Shown here one piece after another: positions 50,533 through 63,209 of a DNA stretch of 64,000 bases. Source of the DNA: Escarpia spicata (Eukaryota; Annelida; Polychaeta; Sabellida; Siboglinidae); NCBI GenBank assembly GCA_963995525.1, contig OZ023214.1, positions 17,754,088 through 17,818,087 on the forward strand. The letters are read 5' to 3'. The notes below the pieces were generated by a model, which was not told the DNA's origin, did no database searches, and saw nothing but the letters and a program-made list of their open reading frames with translations. Every line of letters begins with the position of its first letter. Positions within the stretch are counted from its first letter, which is position 1. The position numbers and the translations under genes were made by a program.

Positions 50533-50613
50533 AAGAAATTTGTGAAAGGACTGCGTATGTATGGCAAGAACTTCTTCAAAATCCAGTCGGAACTATTACC
50601 GAACAAGGACACA
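50533..50613 (+). CDS. RERE: Atrophin/RERE exon 9, SANT domain middle
   Basis: This 81-base exon encodes residues 308-334, [20 protein letters not shown] then LLPNKDT. It gives helix 2 and the turn of the Myb-like SANT fold, with the aromatic pair Phe321-Phe322. Human RERE is nearly the same here. The acceptor is TCTGTTTTGTAG and the donor is GACACA|GTAAGT, phase 0. The donor sequence is the same as that of exon 7. The next intron is 7.4 kb. Confidence 0.95.
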
Positions 50614-51806
50614 GTAAGTGGTTGTTTCATTCACTATTTACTGGGCATTGCTGTGTTGTCTCATTACTAAGTGTGAATCAGTATTGGTCTGTCTCCTGAT
50701 AGTTTATTTCCTGCAGTGACTGCACCAGAGGTTAATCATCCCATCTCAATTCTATTTTTGCTCTTCATGTTTAAGATTATTTTTTGCCGAAACTAAAACT
50801 TACATAGTATCCAATACAACACGGTAGCTTAATAAACATTTTATTAATAATCTTATAATCTACATATTCATTCACTTACCGTAATGTATTGCATTTCAAA
50901 ATTAATGTTATCACTCACCATCATAACATGCAGTATCAAAAATAGTATCCATATCTCATCCTCTCAAGTAATTTGGGAACGTATCCCTGTAAAAAATTCT
51001 GTTTCATTTGTACTAGTTGCTCAACTCTATTTTCATGTAGTGAAAATGGTTCTAGTTCATTCACTAGAGGGCAGCACACACACATTTTTCAATTTACTGC
51101 TTTCATTTCCCCTGTGAACATGTTTGTCAAATATGGACTGTTTATGGCACTCGCGTATTTGAACAAATGCAGTTTGTCGTAAGGAAGATAGAATTTGGTA
51201 CATCAGTACATTGAAAATGACAAAAGTTAAGATTTATGTAGCGGCGTCCACGTGTGGATTTTACTCCAATGTAGCTGTCCCCAAATGTATTTTGTCTGAT
51301 TTTCAAGGTTGTTCCTCCATAGGCAATACGCATCTAGCTGTTGTAGTCAAGTATTATACAACCAGTGAATTGGACTCATGAGAAAAAAGCTGTAATGAAT
51401 GTAAGAATATATTTCAGGATCTGAAATGGCTGCCCATATTATGGTTGGATTGCACATGATTGACATTTTATTTTAGTTATGGCTGAGACCACCGGAGACA
51501 TTGCCCCTAGCAAGCACTGAGAACAGTTGTACCACTAAGAGCACACTGGGGGCTTTCTGTCTGCACTAACATACAGCCATTAGCCGGATTCTGTTAGATA
51601 TCCTGATTGAGTTTCTGTAGCCGTAATGACTGCCGGATGGGAATTGGATGTGCTAGCATTCAATTGATGTATCCAATACATTGTGGTTTCCATATGTCAC
51701 AATTGAAATTATGCACGTGACCTCCGTCAAGCTTTGCCATTGCTAACAATGTTGTTTACGGTTAGCGATCATTCTCAGAGCGCTGACGTCCGGTGTCAAA
51801 CAAAGT

Positions 51807-51843
51807 AACTTTCGTCTGGCTTCAGTCACCCCAGACGAAAGTT
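51807..51843. repeat. Perfect hairpin 1
   Basis: AACTTTCGTCTGG (51807-51819) and CCAGACGAAAGTT (51831-51843) form a 13-bp stem with an 11-base loop. Confidence 0.9.
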
Positions 51844-51902
51844 TGTAAACATTTATATTATGCTATCAATATATTAACAGTATCAGTCCGAAGCATAAAA
51901 TA

Positions 51903-51977
51903 TCGATGTCCGATGCCAGACGAAACTGCCACTGACCCCCCCAAACGAAAGTAATTTTGTCTCATATCGGACATCGA
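51903..51977. repeat. Perfect inverted repeat 2
   Basis: TCGATGTCCGAT (51903-51914) and ATCGGACATCGA (51966-51977) are perfect complements 51 bases apart. The loop carries another CCAGACGAAA and an AAACGAAAGT, motifs shared with hairpin 1. Confidence 0.85.
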
Positions 51978-54900
51978 CGTTCTGAGATGTTCCCTTATAT
52001 ATACATTCTATGTAAATTACATTACTACTGACACATGACATCTCACAAATAAAACATTCCTTCATGCAGTTGACACTTTAGCAATTTTGCCTTATGTTGC
52101 TGTCATAAAGAAACACTTGAGGCTAGAATTTCAACAAAATATACGATGGAATTGACGAATGCACCTCGTGTTTGGCATCCATTTTTGATGGTTTAACAGA
52201 GCTTTAGCTAGCCAACAGATCATGATGGATATATAATTGTATAGGATTATACATGCACATATTTTAGTGAATTTGTTATTGTAAAATTTAATGCAGAACT
52301 GTACTTTTAAATGTAATCCATAATTTTGTTATGCAAGGTTTGTTTAATTTTTATTTTTTGATAAAATGTTGCATGCTAGCTTGTATTTTTCCCTTCTCAC
52401 TTTAGGTGCGTAATTAGACATGCCCCTCAGAATGCTCTATTTGAAGTTGGTATTAATAAAAAAATTGAGGTCCGCCTGGATCCTGTAGTTGCACTTTGCA
52501 CCCTTGTACACCCAATTTAGAAGAATACTACTTCCTGAAATTGAATTTGTCTTTTATATAGAAAATATCTCTTGAAACTTAATTTTTATTACAGAATTGA
52601 AACTGAGTTTGCCTTTTTTGGAAAAGGAAAACAGTGTTCCTGTATACATCCATATTACATAATAATAATATATTATTATTATAAAGCATGTGTCCAGATA
52701 ACAAATCTGCTCAAAGGTGCTGACAATCGTAGAGTATAAGTAAAAATACATGAACGTTTTGAACCAGTTTTGTTTAACTTGTTTGCATTATTATTTGTGC
52801 AAACATTTATATTAAAAAGTTTTATAAAGAAAACTATTAAAGTTTAAAATTACAAGTTTCCTGTTGTTTTATTTGCACATTGGGTTTATCTCGTAAGTTG
52901 CTAAGTGACTGACATTTCTAAATTCAGATCGTGATATCGGATTCAGGTGGTGATATTCGAGTATTAACTAGCTATTAGCATGATTTCACATGCTCACACA
53001 GAATAGTGTGTTTGTGCAGTGTGTAATAGGGGATATTATTACCCATGACACCAGAACATTAATCCATTCAGTGGATAACAGTTAGCATCTTGGAAATAAA
53101 TGTTAACATTTGAAAAAGACCAGGAACACAATCATGCAGACTCTCCTGACATTGAATGAAGGCCTACTAATTATATTTTGTAGGTCTGCAAAATCACAGG
53201 GCTGGCACATCTAGTTGTACATCGTACAAGTTAATATTAGTCATATTTGGTTCGAAGGCACGTCACTTGAAAAGAAATATAATACTAGAATCATCACAGC
53301 TTGCGTGACATATTTTTTAAATGAGCTGTAGTCTTTGGTTTTGTTAATGATAAAATTTGCTGTTAGCCGTGATAAATGAAAGCAATTTCAGAAAGTGGTA
53401 ACGCATCATTAACTCCTAATAACAGTAATTAATTTTGTGAATGATGTCTCTCACTCGTGTGTCTGTACATTGCATATACAAAAATACTTTTGTGATTTTG
53501 CACCTGGTCGTGAGTTTGAATCAGAAATGAGTGATCTTCTGTAATTTGAACATCTGCTAGGATGGAGTTTTGTGTTCCTGCATGTCGCCTTTCTTCAAAT
53601 GCATTACACCATTAACTGGGGTTATGGCAATACTAGCCAGTTCTCAAAACATACATGGAATACATGTTTCAGGAAATAGGAATTAATAAAATAAAAAATG
53701 GAATTACAAATTGTGGTTTTCCTTTTTGTTGTTATATGCATTGACTTGTAAATATTTATTCTATAATTTCTTATCAAAACAGGCATAATGTGTCAGTTCT
53801 TGGAGTGTGTTTGAAGACTACCACAGCTACAGAATTCATATCATTGTACAGCCGTACTTGAATTCACAACACTTCCATTCTGTATTCTGCGTAATGTATT
53901 CAGTGTAATACAGATAAATAGATGGCAAGACGGCTGCCAAAACTGGTAGGGGGGGGTTCTCAGAGCACAGAACAGCAAGTTATGAGTTCACGTAAATCAT
54001 TTGGGTCTTTCTTTATGTCACAGTCAAAGAATTGCAAGTTAAGAAAAATAATGCATTGTGTGTTCTGTGACAGTTGTTGGCCTAGTTTCTGCGTTGCTGG
54101 TAAATAGGCACATGAATCATGTTCACTTGATAAATGTTATCAGATAAATAATGTGTTTTCATCTCATTTGTTGTGCCTGGCACAATGTACAGTGTGTTAC
54201 TGTTAGCATATGCCATATATATATGCCAAGTTTCAAGTGACCTTTTTTTGTAGTATTCATATCTAAAGCAAACTAGTTCTAGTCTGACCAAATGCGGTAC
54301 AAGTGATTCAGTGATTTCATGTGAGTGTGTGTCAGGTTTCATACTTGCCCAAGTCACTAACACACATATTGAAACCGTTTTGTAGGAAATCCAGAATGGT
54401 CACACTCCTAGCTCAACTGTCCATTTCCTTGCATTATACATTTTCTTGACCATTTTTAAGTTTAACCAGCCACTACAAGTTTTACGGTTCCCTTGTTTCT
54501 TGTCTACTGTGTATACATTGTAGTTGTATGTTTTGTTTCTCTGTCACTATGGTGCCAGCCACACTTTGATCTGGTCATCTGGGCTCCATTCACTGCGTTA
54601 GAACTCATCAACTGATGTAATGATTTCACCATGTGATTTTGGCCATGCACCCACCCTGGCAATACTTGGCTGAGGCCGAACTCAGAAACTTGGCTGTTAG
54701 TTGAAGCTTCATAAGCCAATTTCTGGAAGCTTCCTTATAGTCTGCATGTCATACACAGTATGTAGGAAATCATTAGTACAGATGTCTATAAACATCAAAG
54801 AAACTTGCAGCCTATATACCACTGGGTGTGTGTTATTCAATCTAGATTGCCCCTTATCTGGCTAGCAGGGTTTGCTGATGGGGTATGGATGGGTGCTGTA

Positions 54901-56202
54901 GGGTTTGTCCGTTGGCTTGGTGCTTTGCAGACAGTCACTAAGTATGATGGGAAATCAATACAGAGTGACGACACAAAATCTATTGTTTCATTATGCAAAA
55001 ATGACACTCGTTGACAAGTGCTGTTCTGTTCATGTTGCAATATGTCACGTGTCATCATCTATGCAGTGATGCTGCAATGTTTATCGCCAAAGTGAGTTGG
55101 CTGTTAGTCGATAATATTCTCAACGCCATGTTGTAGACACAACACTATCGGATTTACAACAAAAATCCCATCTCGATACGATGCTAGCCGGGTACACAGA
55201 ACACCATAGCCTAGAAAATTACCCAGATCACGGCTCCTACAAAAGCCCTGCATACTACTCGAATATAATAAACGCCTTGATGCATTATCTGCAGGAACGT
55301 AAATTTATTTAACCTAACACTAGGACATGCTATCCGGCAAACCATATTCTAACGTGGCAAAGTCAAGATGGAGACTGAGTGGAATCTCAATTGTGGACTG
55401 TCCCCCCCCCCTAATTGGGTGTAGTCAAGTATGAGACACTGCTCTGTGCTAGCCACAAGCCATGCTAACTCATAGGCTGTGACCTCGATTCAGCCTCACT
55501 CTGACCGACCCGCACATGCTCAGTGCAGCCCACCAGTATGCTAGCTGCCAACGACAGGCTCTTGTTGACATACCGGTAACATGTCTTTCATGTAGAACCC
55601 AATAGCACTGGCTGTAGAGACTGGACTAGCAGGAGAAGACAGTGAGAGAGACTGTGTGTTGAGGTGTTCACCTGTCTCTGGCTGGAGGGACGGATGCTGG
55701 AAGAGCCTTAGTTTCATGATGCTGCAGAAACCTGAGCTGTGCAACTGAGCGGTGGTGCGCAGCCACATCTTGTGTGTGCTATTTACTGGACCTGGTTGTG
55801 CAGCACCGGGCCTGGTGCAGGAGCTAGACCAGTCAGTGACCTGCACGCTGGGCAGTAGTGGACAGACATTGATTGTGTATGTATGTTTATGGTGTCTGTC
55901 ATGCTTACAGGGGAATGGTTGGTTCCTGTAAGGGGCAAGTAAACTGTCTGTATGACTAGCTGTGCTTGGGCCAAGGCAGGACTGACTGGAGGGCTCACTG
56001 TCTCACTGCAGTTGTGTTGTGTGTGTGTGAGTGGCCACATTCTCTGTGGTCACTGGGTCGTGTCCAGGTCTACAGGCTGTGACATGAAGGAAGCATTGCC
56101 TGATTACTTGCTTAAATAAGCTACCAATTAACACTGTCCAGTAGCTTGCCCCCATGGAACTCTATTGTTGACATTCTGTTTATCAGCTTGGTGGGAGAGT
56201 CT

Positions 56203-56470
56203 TGGGGTCATACTAATATTGTCTGATGACACTGTTGTGACACAGTTATACTGATATTGTTTGATGGCATTTTAGTGACACGGTCATACTGGTATTGTTA
56301 GATGAAACTTTTGAGACATGGTCATATACGGATATTGTCTGATGACACTGTTGTGACAGTCAAGCTGATATTGTCTGATGACAGTTGTGATGCGGTCATG
56401 CTGATATTGTCTGATGACACAGTTGTGACACGGTCATACTGATATTGTTTGATGACACAGTTGTGACATA
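56203..56470. repeat. About 38-bp degenerate tandem repeat
   Basis: About seven copies of a unit like TGATATTGTCTGATGACACA followed by GTTGTGACACGGTCATAC, with small gaps. Confidence 0.85.
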
Positions 56471-57596
56471 TTTTCTCATTCGGTTTGACTCTGGTTGACC
56501 AACTTGATGACTTGACTGAGTTTATTGGCCAATAAAAACAATGGATAATTGTATTTTGCTTGCTGAGCAGTGGAAATAAAGAGCATAAAATGTTAGGTAA
56601 ACATAATTAATAAAAACAATGCATACATGAAATAAGTTAATAAAAGTAATAAAAATAATATTTCCATGACAGTAGTCTGTACCATATAATCATATTGCAA
56701 CCACAGACATAAGTTTAGTGCATCCAAATTGTGATCATTAGACTAGGGTTCTATTCGTCATAAACTTTGGGCTCTAGTTCTTACTAGACCAACCCAGGGT
56801 GTAAGTCAGCTTGTACTTACCCCTTATCTGCAGGGTTGTCAAGTGGACAAAGCCTCCATTAATCAAGGACCTCTATTCCTACTTTGACATTGCTGGGTAT
56901 AAATTGCTGTTGGCTAGCTGGCTGTCACTCTACAGCAGTTTATTCATAGACACATACTACACAATATTATTATCTGCAGTTCTTGGTTTTTTGTGTAGAC
57001 TGTATTGAGTAAGTCAGTATTTGGTAATTTGCCATCGGGCTAAGCAGGCGGGAAGTTTTTAATGTAAAAAAAAGGTTTAAAGATCTTATTTTTGTTTGAC
57101 CTTGAAATATAATGAACACATTTTTTTCCATTTGAAATTATTTCTAAGTATTGTTTTTTGTGTTTTTTATTCTATGACCATTAACTCAAGTGAAGTGTTT
57201 TAACATAAAAGGTTTACTAGTTAATGGTTCAACTGTATGTGGGGCTAGTCAACATCGTATACATACTGCAAGTGCATCGATCAATGAGGTGTATTGCACT
57301 TTGGCCCACTTCCTGCATCAACCAATGAAGGGTATTGCATTTTGCATCAATCAATGATGTCTTCAATGACAATGTGTCTTTATGCTGCCATCTTGGATCA
57401 CAGAACAGAGGCGTTTACTTCTGTTTGGTTAGAATACCAGAATTTTCATTGCCACGCGTTCTGCTTGTTGAAGTAGTCCGGGTTCCCAAATTTTAGACAC
57501 CCAAATTGAGCACAAAGTGTAATCTGGCAGACTTCACTGATTTCCAATGAAAGTCAGCGTGTGGCTTGTGCTGTTAGTTTTGCAGTGCTGTGTAAT

Positions 57597-58020
57597 GTGT
57601 AGTGTTGACGACTGTGTTTGTGATGTACTGTGTAGTGATGATGCCTGTGTTTGTGATGTACTGTGTAGTGATGATGCCTGTGGTTGTGATGTACTGTGTA
57701 GTGATGATGCCTGTGTTTGTGATGTACTGTGTAGTGATGTATTGTGTAGTGATGATGCCTGTGTTTGTGATGTACTGTGTAGTGATGATGCCTGTGGTTG
57801 TGATGTGCTGTGTAGTGATGATGCCTGTGTTTGTGATATATTGTGTAGTGATGATGCCTGTGTTTGTGATGTACTGTGTAGTGATGATGCCTGTGGTTGT
57901 GATGTACTGTGTAGTGATGATGCCTGTGTTTGTGATGTACTGTGTAGTGATGTATTGTGTAGTGATGATGCCTGTGGTTGTGGTGTACTGTGTAGTGATG
58001 ATGCCTGTGGTTGTGTTGTA
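57597..58020. repeat. 33-bp minisatellite running into the exon 10 acceptor
   Basis: The unit is GTGATGTACTGTGTAGTGAT followed by GATGCCTGTGTTT (33 bp, with GGTT variants). Some copies carry an extra 15-bp piece (GTATTGTGTAGTGAT). The block around 57646-57762 recurs 213 bp later. Since 33 is a multiple of three and the unit lacks stops in several frames, frames of 139-238 codons run through it on both strands. The last copy, ending TTGTGTTGTAG, supplies the acceptor of exon 10. Confidence 0.96.
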
Positions 58021-58021
58021 G

Positions 58022-58148
58022 AATCAGCTAGTCGAGTACTACTACTTCTGGAAGAAGACCCCATCCGCACTGACGTCTCGCCCCCACCGCCGTCACCGCC
58101 GCACCACAACACTAAGGAAACAGACACGCACACCTCAACCATCACTCG
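58022..58148 (+). CDS. RERE: Atrophin/RERE exon 10, SANT end and basic segment
   Basis: This 127-base exon encodes residues 335-376 plus one base of codon 377. NQLVEYYYFWKKTPSALTSR finishes the SANT domain; Tyr340-Trp344 is the third helix, equal to the FYYYWKKT block of RERE. A strongly basic run follows (PHRRHRRTTTLRKQTRTPQP), as in RERE. The acceptor TTGTGTTGTAG is made by the last copy of a 33-bp minisatellite, so the exon starts exactly where the array ends. The donor is CTCG|GTGAAT, phase 1. An unrelated open frame reads through the array and this exon in another frame and should not be taken as the product. Confidence 0.93.
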
Positions 58149-60696
58149 GTGAATACTGTGAGTAAGAACACCAGAGTGTAGGCACGCGTTCCCTCTCGCA
58201 TGTATCCTACACATTGTATTGAACTTCAAATCATCTGTACTCTGTCCCACTTCTTGTCACTGTCCTTCCTGATAATGGCAACCAGTCGTATGCCCAACAT
58301 CAAAATGCAATTCCGGAAAATCCCCATAATTACCTTCCTGACGTCTTCATGAGCCAGGAGTGTTATTACAGTTCGCCGAAATGTCTAAATCTTAAAGGTC
58401 ATCAGTTGATGGGATAATGTGCCGACGGATAAATCCTTGTTTCGTTATGTCGATATGCCAGGCGTAGTGATATAGTCGGGTGTCCCTGACTTGTTAGCAA
58501 GGTCACTCAACTCGTATGAGTGGTCAACAGGTACAACAAATAATGAGACACCATGGTGAGTTTGCATTGCTCATAGTTGTGGACAGAGCACGAAAGTAGC
58601 AGCCTTGTCATGTTAGGATTTCATATCCCAGGAACTGCTTAGTTCCAAGAGACAAGTACAAGTATTATAACAGCAGTTGATTTCTTGGAAATTATATTCC
58701 TTGCTTAATAATCCTAGCTGCTTTTATTTTCAAACGTGGAATAGAATCACATCCCATTTTTTACATCGACCAAAGACTCGTGTTGCTAAGAATCCTTGTG
58801 GTTATGTTGAGTTTTTTAAAAACTTACTTATATGAAGTCAGAGAGAAAAACTGTTTGTTGGAGGAATTTCCCAAAAGGTCTGGAAGCACATTGTTAAAGA
58901 GTAGGTGAAACAAACTTTTTATTCCCAATCTGAATTAAATATACTCTAAAAATATATCCTGATATTCAAATAATTTTTAACCCTCTCTGTCACCCTGTTC
59001 AAGGCCCCCTTTGGTCTAATTTTTCTGTACATTTTCTGCAGGTCTACTGAATGCTCCTTGGCATTTAGCATAGTGCCTAACGATGCAGCTATACATTAAA
59101 TTGCAGTTGCATAATTTTATATTTTTGTATGTCACTATAAAAATTATAATCTAATCTACGAATAGGCTGCTGGATATATTCAGAATTTATTTTTGAGTTA
59201 TTGCCGTTTGAATGTCGCGAATGCTTAATCCTGTAATATATTTGGAATTGTTTGAGTGCCACATAGGGAACAAAAAGCCGCGGATATAATGCATTCATGA
59301 TGTTCAAATGGGACATCTAATATAATTTTATATATATATATATACACCAGTTATGACTTATGTACAGTGTTTACATGGTCTGGATGATACGCTTGATGCT
59401 TCGCCCAGCCAGCGATCGGATATGATATGTCAGGAGACATGACATGTCAATGTCATATTGACACAGGCACCCGCCATCTCGGCATAACCATCCTGGAGCC
59501 GTGATGAATGCCCCTTTTATTTTCCTGCCATGTTGGCTAACAGGGTAATTGCCCTGTTCAACTCTAGTTCTTTAGGAGCAGAGCAGTTAACAAGTAGGCC
59601 TTTTATGCACGCCCCTTTTGTCATGTTCAGACGTGGTGTATGCAGCCAGTTACCTGACAGGGTCACAGGTGTGTTTTTATTGCAGGTGGCCTGTGGCTTA
59701 GGTAGTCTTGTCATTGGCACCCGTTTCACCCCCAACCCCATGCCTGTCACAAGGGTGTACCTGGGTAGGTTTGGGTGCCCTCGGGTGATTGATAACATCC
59801 CCAGAACCATCTAGCTGTCTCATGTGTCCAGGTGTTGTAGAACTTGTGGCAGCAGAAATATCTATCAGTACAAACGATCTTCTATTCTCCTATAAAGTCT
59901 GGTTCTTTTAATATTCCACCATTCGAGTTCGCCATTGATTTGTATGTGATACTGCTCACCAGATGGCACCACAGGTGGAGTATTGGATGGTGAATTATTA
60001 TGGTCGCATACAATGTCCTCTCACATTTTGCAAGCTACGTTAATTCCTCCCACCATTTCGGTATCAATGTCAACTGTAATAATTTTATTAGGGTTTGTGG
60101 TTTTTGGTGCAGCTGTGATATTGTTTCTTTTGACACATTATCTGAGTTGTAGCAGTCTTTTTATTTGTTGTTAAAAATAAAAAATTAGTTCATTTATGTT
60201 AGATCACAGCAGAAACATGTTTCTTTGCAGGCAGTTTATATAATAATTATTTTTTATCAGAATTTTTTTATATTCCAAAAATTGTCCATCTTTGTTGTCC
60301 AGCTATCAATATATCTGTATTCTTTCACTCGTTCCATGTCAACATCAATAATATTAACTGTGATCTCTTTATTTTAATCTTTTCATTAAGTGATGTGACT
60401 TTGAAGTAGTTTAATTTGTTCTTATCTATACCAGAGGGTTCAACTTATTGAACTGAAGAGATAACGACTGATCATATCTGCCTTGAGTTTGTCTGCATGA
60501 CATCACCAGTGCCAGGTCTGATTGGCTAGACATGCCTAGAATGATGTCATTAACGTGTTCGTCATTGTCTCAGTGCCTAAAGTAGGTCTTGTTTGTGGTC
60601 TCCTGATGGAACAACAAGTGTCATGGTTGTGTTCCATGTGTCTGAAGTCAGTCTCCATCAGCTGAAGCGTGACTAGTGTGTGCGTCGGTGTTTCAG
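58149..60696 (+). other. RERE intron 10 (about 2.5 kb)
   Basis: Donor CTCG|GTGAAT, acceptor GTGTTTCAG. Overlapping sense and antisense frames at 59517-59814 (94-97 codons) match nothing I know. A + frame at 59983-60174 has one hydrophobic segment but no context. (TA)n lies at 59328-59345. Confidence 0.7.
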
Positions 60697-60795
60697 TGGA
60701 TCTCAGCTCGGCGAGTGAGTTATCTGACAATGACTCCGACGACAGCGACAGTCGCGAACTGAGCGGCTACTCATGTAGACATTGCTACACCACCA
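60697..60795 (+). CDS. RERE: Atrophin/RERE exon 11, acidic linker and first half of GATA finger
   Basis: This 99-base exon encodes residues 377-409 plus one base of codon 410. VDLSSASELSDNDSDDSDSR is the acidic Ser/Asp linker found at the same place in RERE (LDLSSASEDD-like). ELSGYSCRHCYTT brings the first two zinc ligands, Cys403 and Cys406. The acceptor is GGTGTTTCAG and the donor is CACCA|GTGAGT, phase 1. A 34/35-bp TG-rich minisatellite starts roughly 50 bp after the donor. The direct join to exon 10 gives QPSL-VDLSS, a shorter linker than in vertebrates. Confidence 0.94.
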
Positions 60796-60842
60796 GTGAG
60801 TACCACGTAATAACGTTAGTTGTGCCTTATGATGGCGCGTAT

Positions 60843-61380
60843 GTGTGTGCATGCGATGTGTGTGAGTTCATGCATTTGTGTGCATGTGCGTGTGTGTGAG
60901 TTCATGCATTTGTGTGCATGTGCGATGTGTGTGAGTTCATGCATTTGTGTGCATGTGCGATGTGTGTGAGTTCATGCATTTGTGTGCATGTGCGATGTGT
61001 GTGAGTTCATGCATTTGTGTGCGTGTGCGTGTGTGTGAGTTCATGCATTTGTGGTCATGTGCGATGTGTGTGAGTTCATGCATTTGTGTGCATGTGCATG
61101 TGTGTGAGTTCATGCATTTGTGTGCATGTGCGATGTGTGTGAGTTCATGCATTTGTGTGCATGTGCGTGTGTGTGAGTTCATGCATTTGTGTGCATGTGC
61201 GTGTGTGTGAGTTCATGCATTTGTGTGCATGTGCGTGTGTGTGAGTTCATGCATTTGTGTGCATGTGCGTGTGTGTGAGTTCATGCATTTGTGTGCATGT
61301 GCGTGTGTGTGAGTTCATGCATTTGTGTGCATGTGCGTGTGTGTGAGTTCATGCATTTGTGTGCATGTGCGTGTGTGCTG
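60843..61380. repeat. 34/35-bp TG-rich minisatellite
   Basis: About 16 copies of GTGTGAGTTCATGCATTTGT followed by GTGCATGTGC and then GATGT or GTGT, which gives the 34 or 35 bp length. It begins about 50 bp after the exon 11 donor. Cys-rich frames over it are artefacts. Confidence 0.96.
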
Positions 61381-62411
61381 GCTTGCATGTGTTTGTGTAC
61401 TTAACAGGAACTTCAGTATTTGCTTTCTTAAAGTGTTACAAATTATATTCAACCAGACACGTGTCATGTGTCGTTACTTTCATTCTTATATTTGATGTCA
61501 TTTCCGCAATGGCCCAGTCAGGGCTCATTTAATTTAGTGTGTCTTGTGTGAACAGTTTCGACAGTTTTAGTTCATGAAGACTAGTCTCAACATTAATACT
61601 GGCCTGATGTCAAGGCGTGAGACTAGTTTCCTTTTACAGTCGTTTTGACACGGAAGCTCTAAGACATGGTTAAGTTACAACTTTGGATATTGGAAGTAGT
61701 ATTTGCTCAGTAAAGGTAACATGACCTTTAATGTGCAAATTTGTGAAACCATAGCCTGTGTCTGTCTCGGTTTTCATATTTTACATATAAGGAAATCTGA
61801 AAATGAGACTTACATAATCTTATGTGCACATGGCAAATGCAGGTGGCACACGCTGCGTTGCACGCATGTGTGCACACATACAAGTCGTTGCCACAACTGG
61901 CGTGACACTCGATCCATGCCAGCGAAACCTGGCATCAGATTAAACACGAGACGGGAATGTTGATTGTACCATCATATATGAAGGCACCTCGCAAACATGG
62001 CGATAGCAGTGTAGCATTCATGTTTGGCGCTAGTCGCACAATAGACGACACGTAGTCGGCAGATAGATGCCATGGAGCCAGCAGTGTGTCATTATGAGGA
62101 GTCTGAAGATGCCACTATCTTCTCAGAGTACGCATTTCATTGCTAGCAATTACGTGTTCACCTTTGACCGGCGTGAGCATATCGGTTGTCATTCAATTAC
62201 AGTTTGGTGCTGAGTTGCTAATAAGCTGTCGCGCCAAGTCTAGTAGCTTGTCTTCTTTGAAAATCGATCCCCGTGGCTTGGTAAGATAATGTTTGCAAAG
62301 TTTTTCGTAAAAAAATGACTGGTAACTACAGGCCGGTGACTCTGGCACAAGGCGATACGCCTTGTAGGAAGTTCTCATCGCACACAGTGCTTATTCTGCA
62401 GCAGCTGCTTG

Positions 62412-62886
62412 GTTAACCCTTTAGAACTTGAGTGCCCAAAAGCGTCCGGACGCCCGCTTCTTCAAGGATCCGAAAGCGTCTTTTAGCTTTGACTATGTGA
62501 GGAGATGGCGTCATCATCTGGATGCTTCTGTTTCTTGTGTCACTGGATTCATTAGTGCATCTCCTGTGTGTTAGGGATATTTTTCGTATACAGCTTTTTA
62601 TTGGAAGTTTTTGAATGAGCACTGTTTGAGAATATCAACTGACGAAGAGTTTGTAGATATGCGTTGCATTCGATGCAGATACAGCGTATCACATTTCACA
62701 CATTTAATTTAAAAGTTGATTAGTCTATTTAGCGCCGTCCTCAAGATAAGCACAGCTTGTAATGTTAGGAAACAATGTAGAAAAAGTTAAATGCAAAAAA
62801 CTAGGTGTGCCCGAATCTTGGCGATTTGGGGCGCACACTGTGAGGTTTCAGAGCGCGTTTCATAAAATGACAGTCTAAAGGGTTAA
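62412..62886. mobile_element. piggyBac-type MITE with TTAA target duplication
   Basis: The ends are TTAA-CCCTTTAGA (62412-62424) and TCTAAAGGG-TTAA (62874-62886), a perfect 13-bp inverted pair. It is made of the TTAA target duplication plus 9-bp termini beginning CCC. This is the hallmark of piggyBac-superfamily insertions. The interior of about 450 bp has no transposase frame, so it moved, if at all, with an enzyme supplied in trans. The intact ends suggest it is rather young. Confidence 0.85.
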
Positions 62887-63209
62887 TTCATGCATGGAGC
62901 CGGTGTTTGCATGATGGCCCCTGTCCTTTGATGTAGACAGCCTTCTATGTCTAATGCCGCACTTCCCTGTGAAGCTGTTATTTTTGTGATAAAAAGTGGG
63001 TGTTTTAAAGCTGTGTAATCATATAGGATCATATCGATTTCTCTAAGACCCATGCATGACAGCGTGTCCTGTTAGTTGGAGGTAGCATCTAGTGAACATT
63101 ATGATGATATGAAGACTAAACATGTTAAGTAAGAGAAACTGTTAGGTTCAGTTAGAATTACATTTAGTCAATAACAGACCATAATGTTCAAGTGAGCAGA
63201 TGACAATAG

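Larger units (their letters stand above)
50614..58021 (+). other. RERE intron 9 (about 7.4 kb)
   Basis: Donor ACA|GTAAGT, acceptor TGTTGTAG. Hairpins lie at 51807-51977, a 38-bp tandem repeat at 56203-56470 and a 33-bp minisatellite at 57597-58020. 52000-55350 and 56480-57540 are AT-rich and blank to me. 55360-56060 is richer in G/C without CpG clustering or coding signal. Confidence 0.75.

Noticed and set aside
17368..50613. MTA-family assignment
   Set aside because: Domain order is the same, but the [14 protein letters not shown] stretch and the ELM2/SANT text are of the RERE type.
57534..58250. 238-codon minus-strand Ser/Gln-rich frame
   Set aside because: It is an antisense reading of the 33-bp array and of RERE exon 10.
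59517..59814. Overlapping sense and antisense frames of 94-97 codons
   Set aside because: No motif, no splice context and no recognised family; lies in an intron of the opposite or same strand. Kept only as a note in the intron entry.
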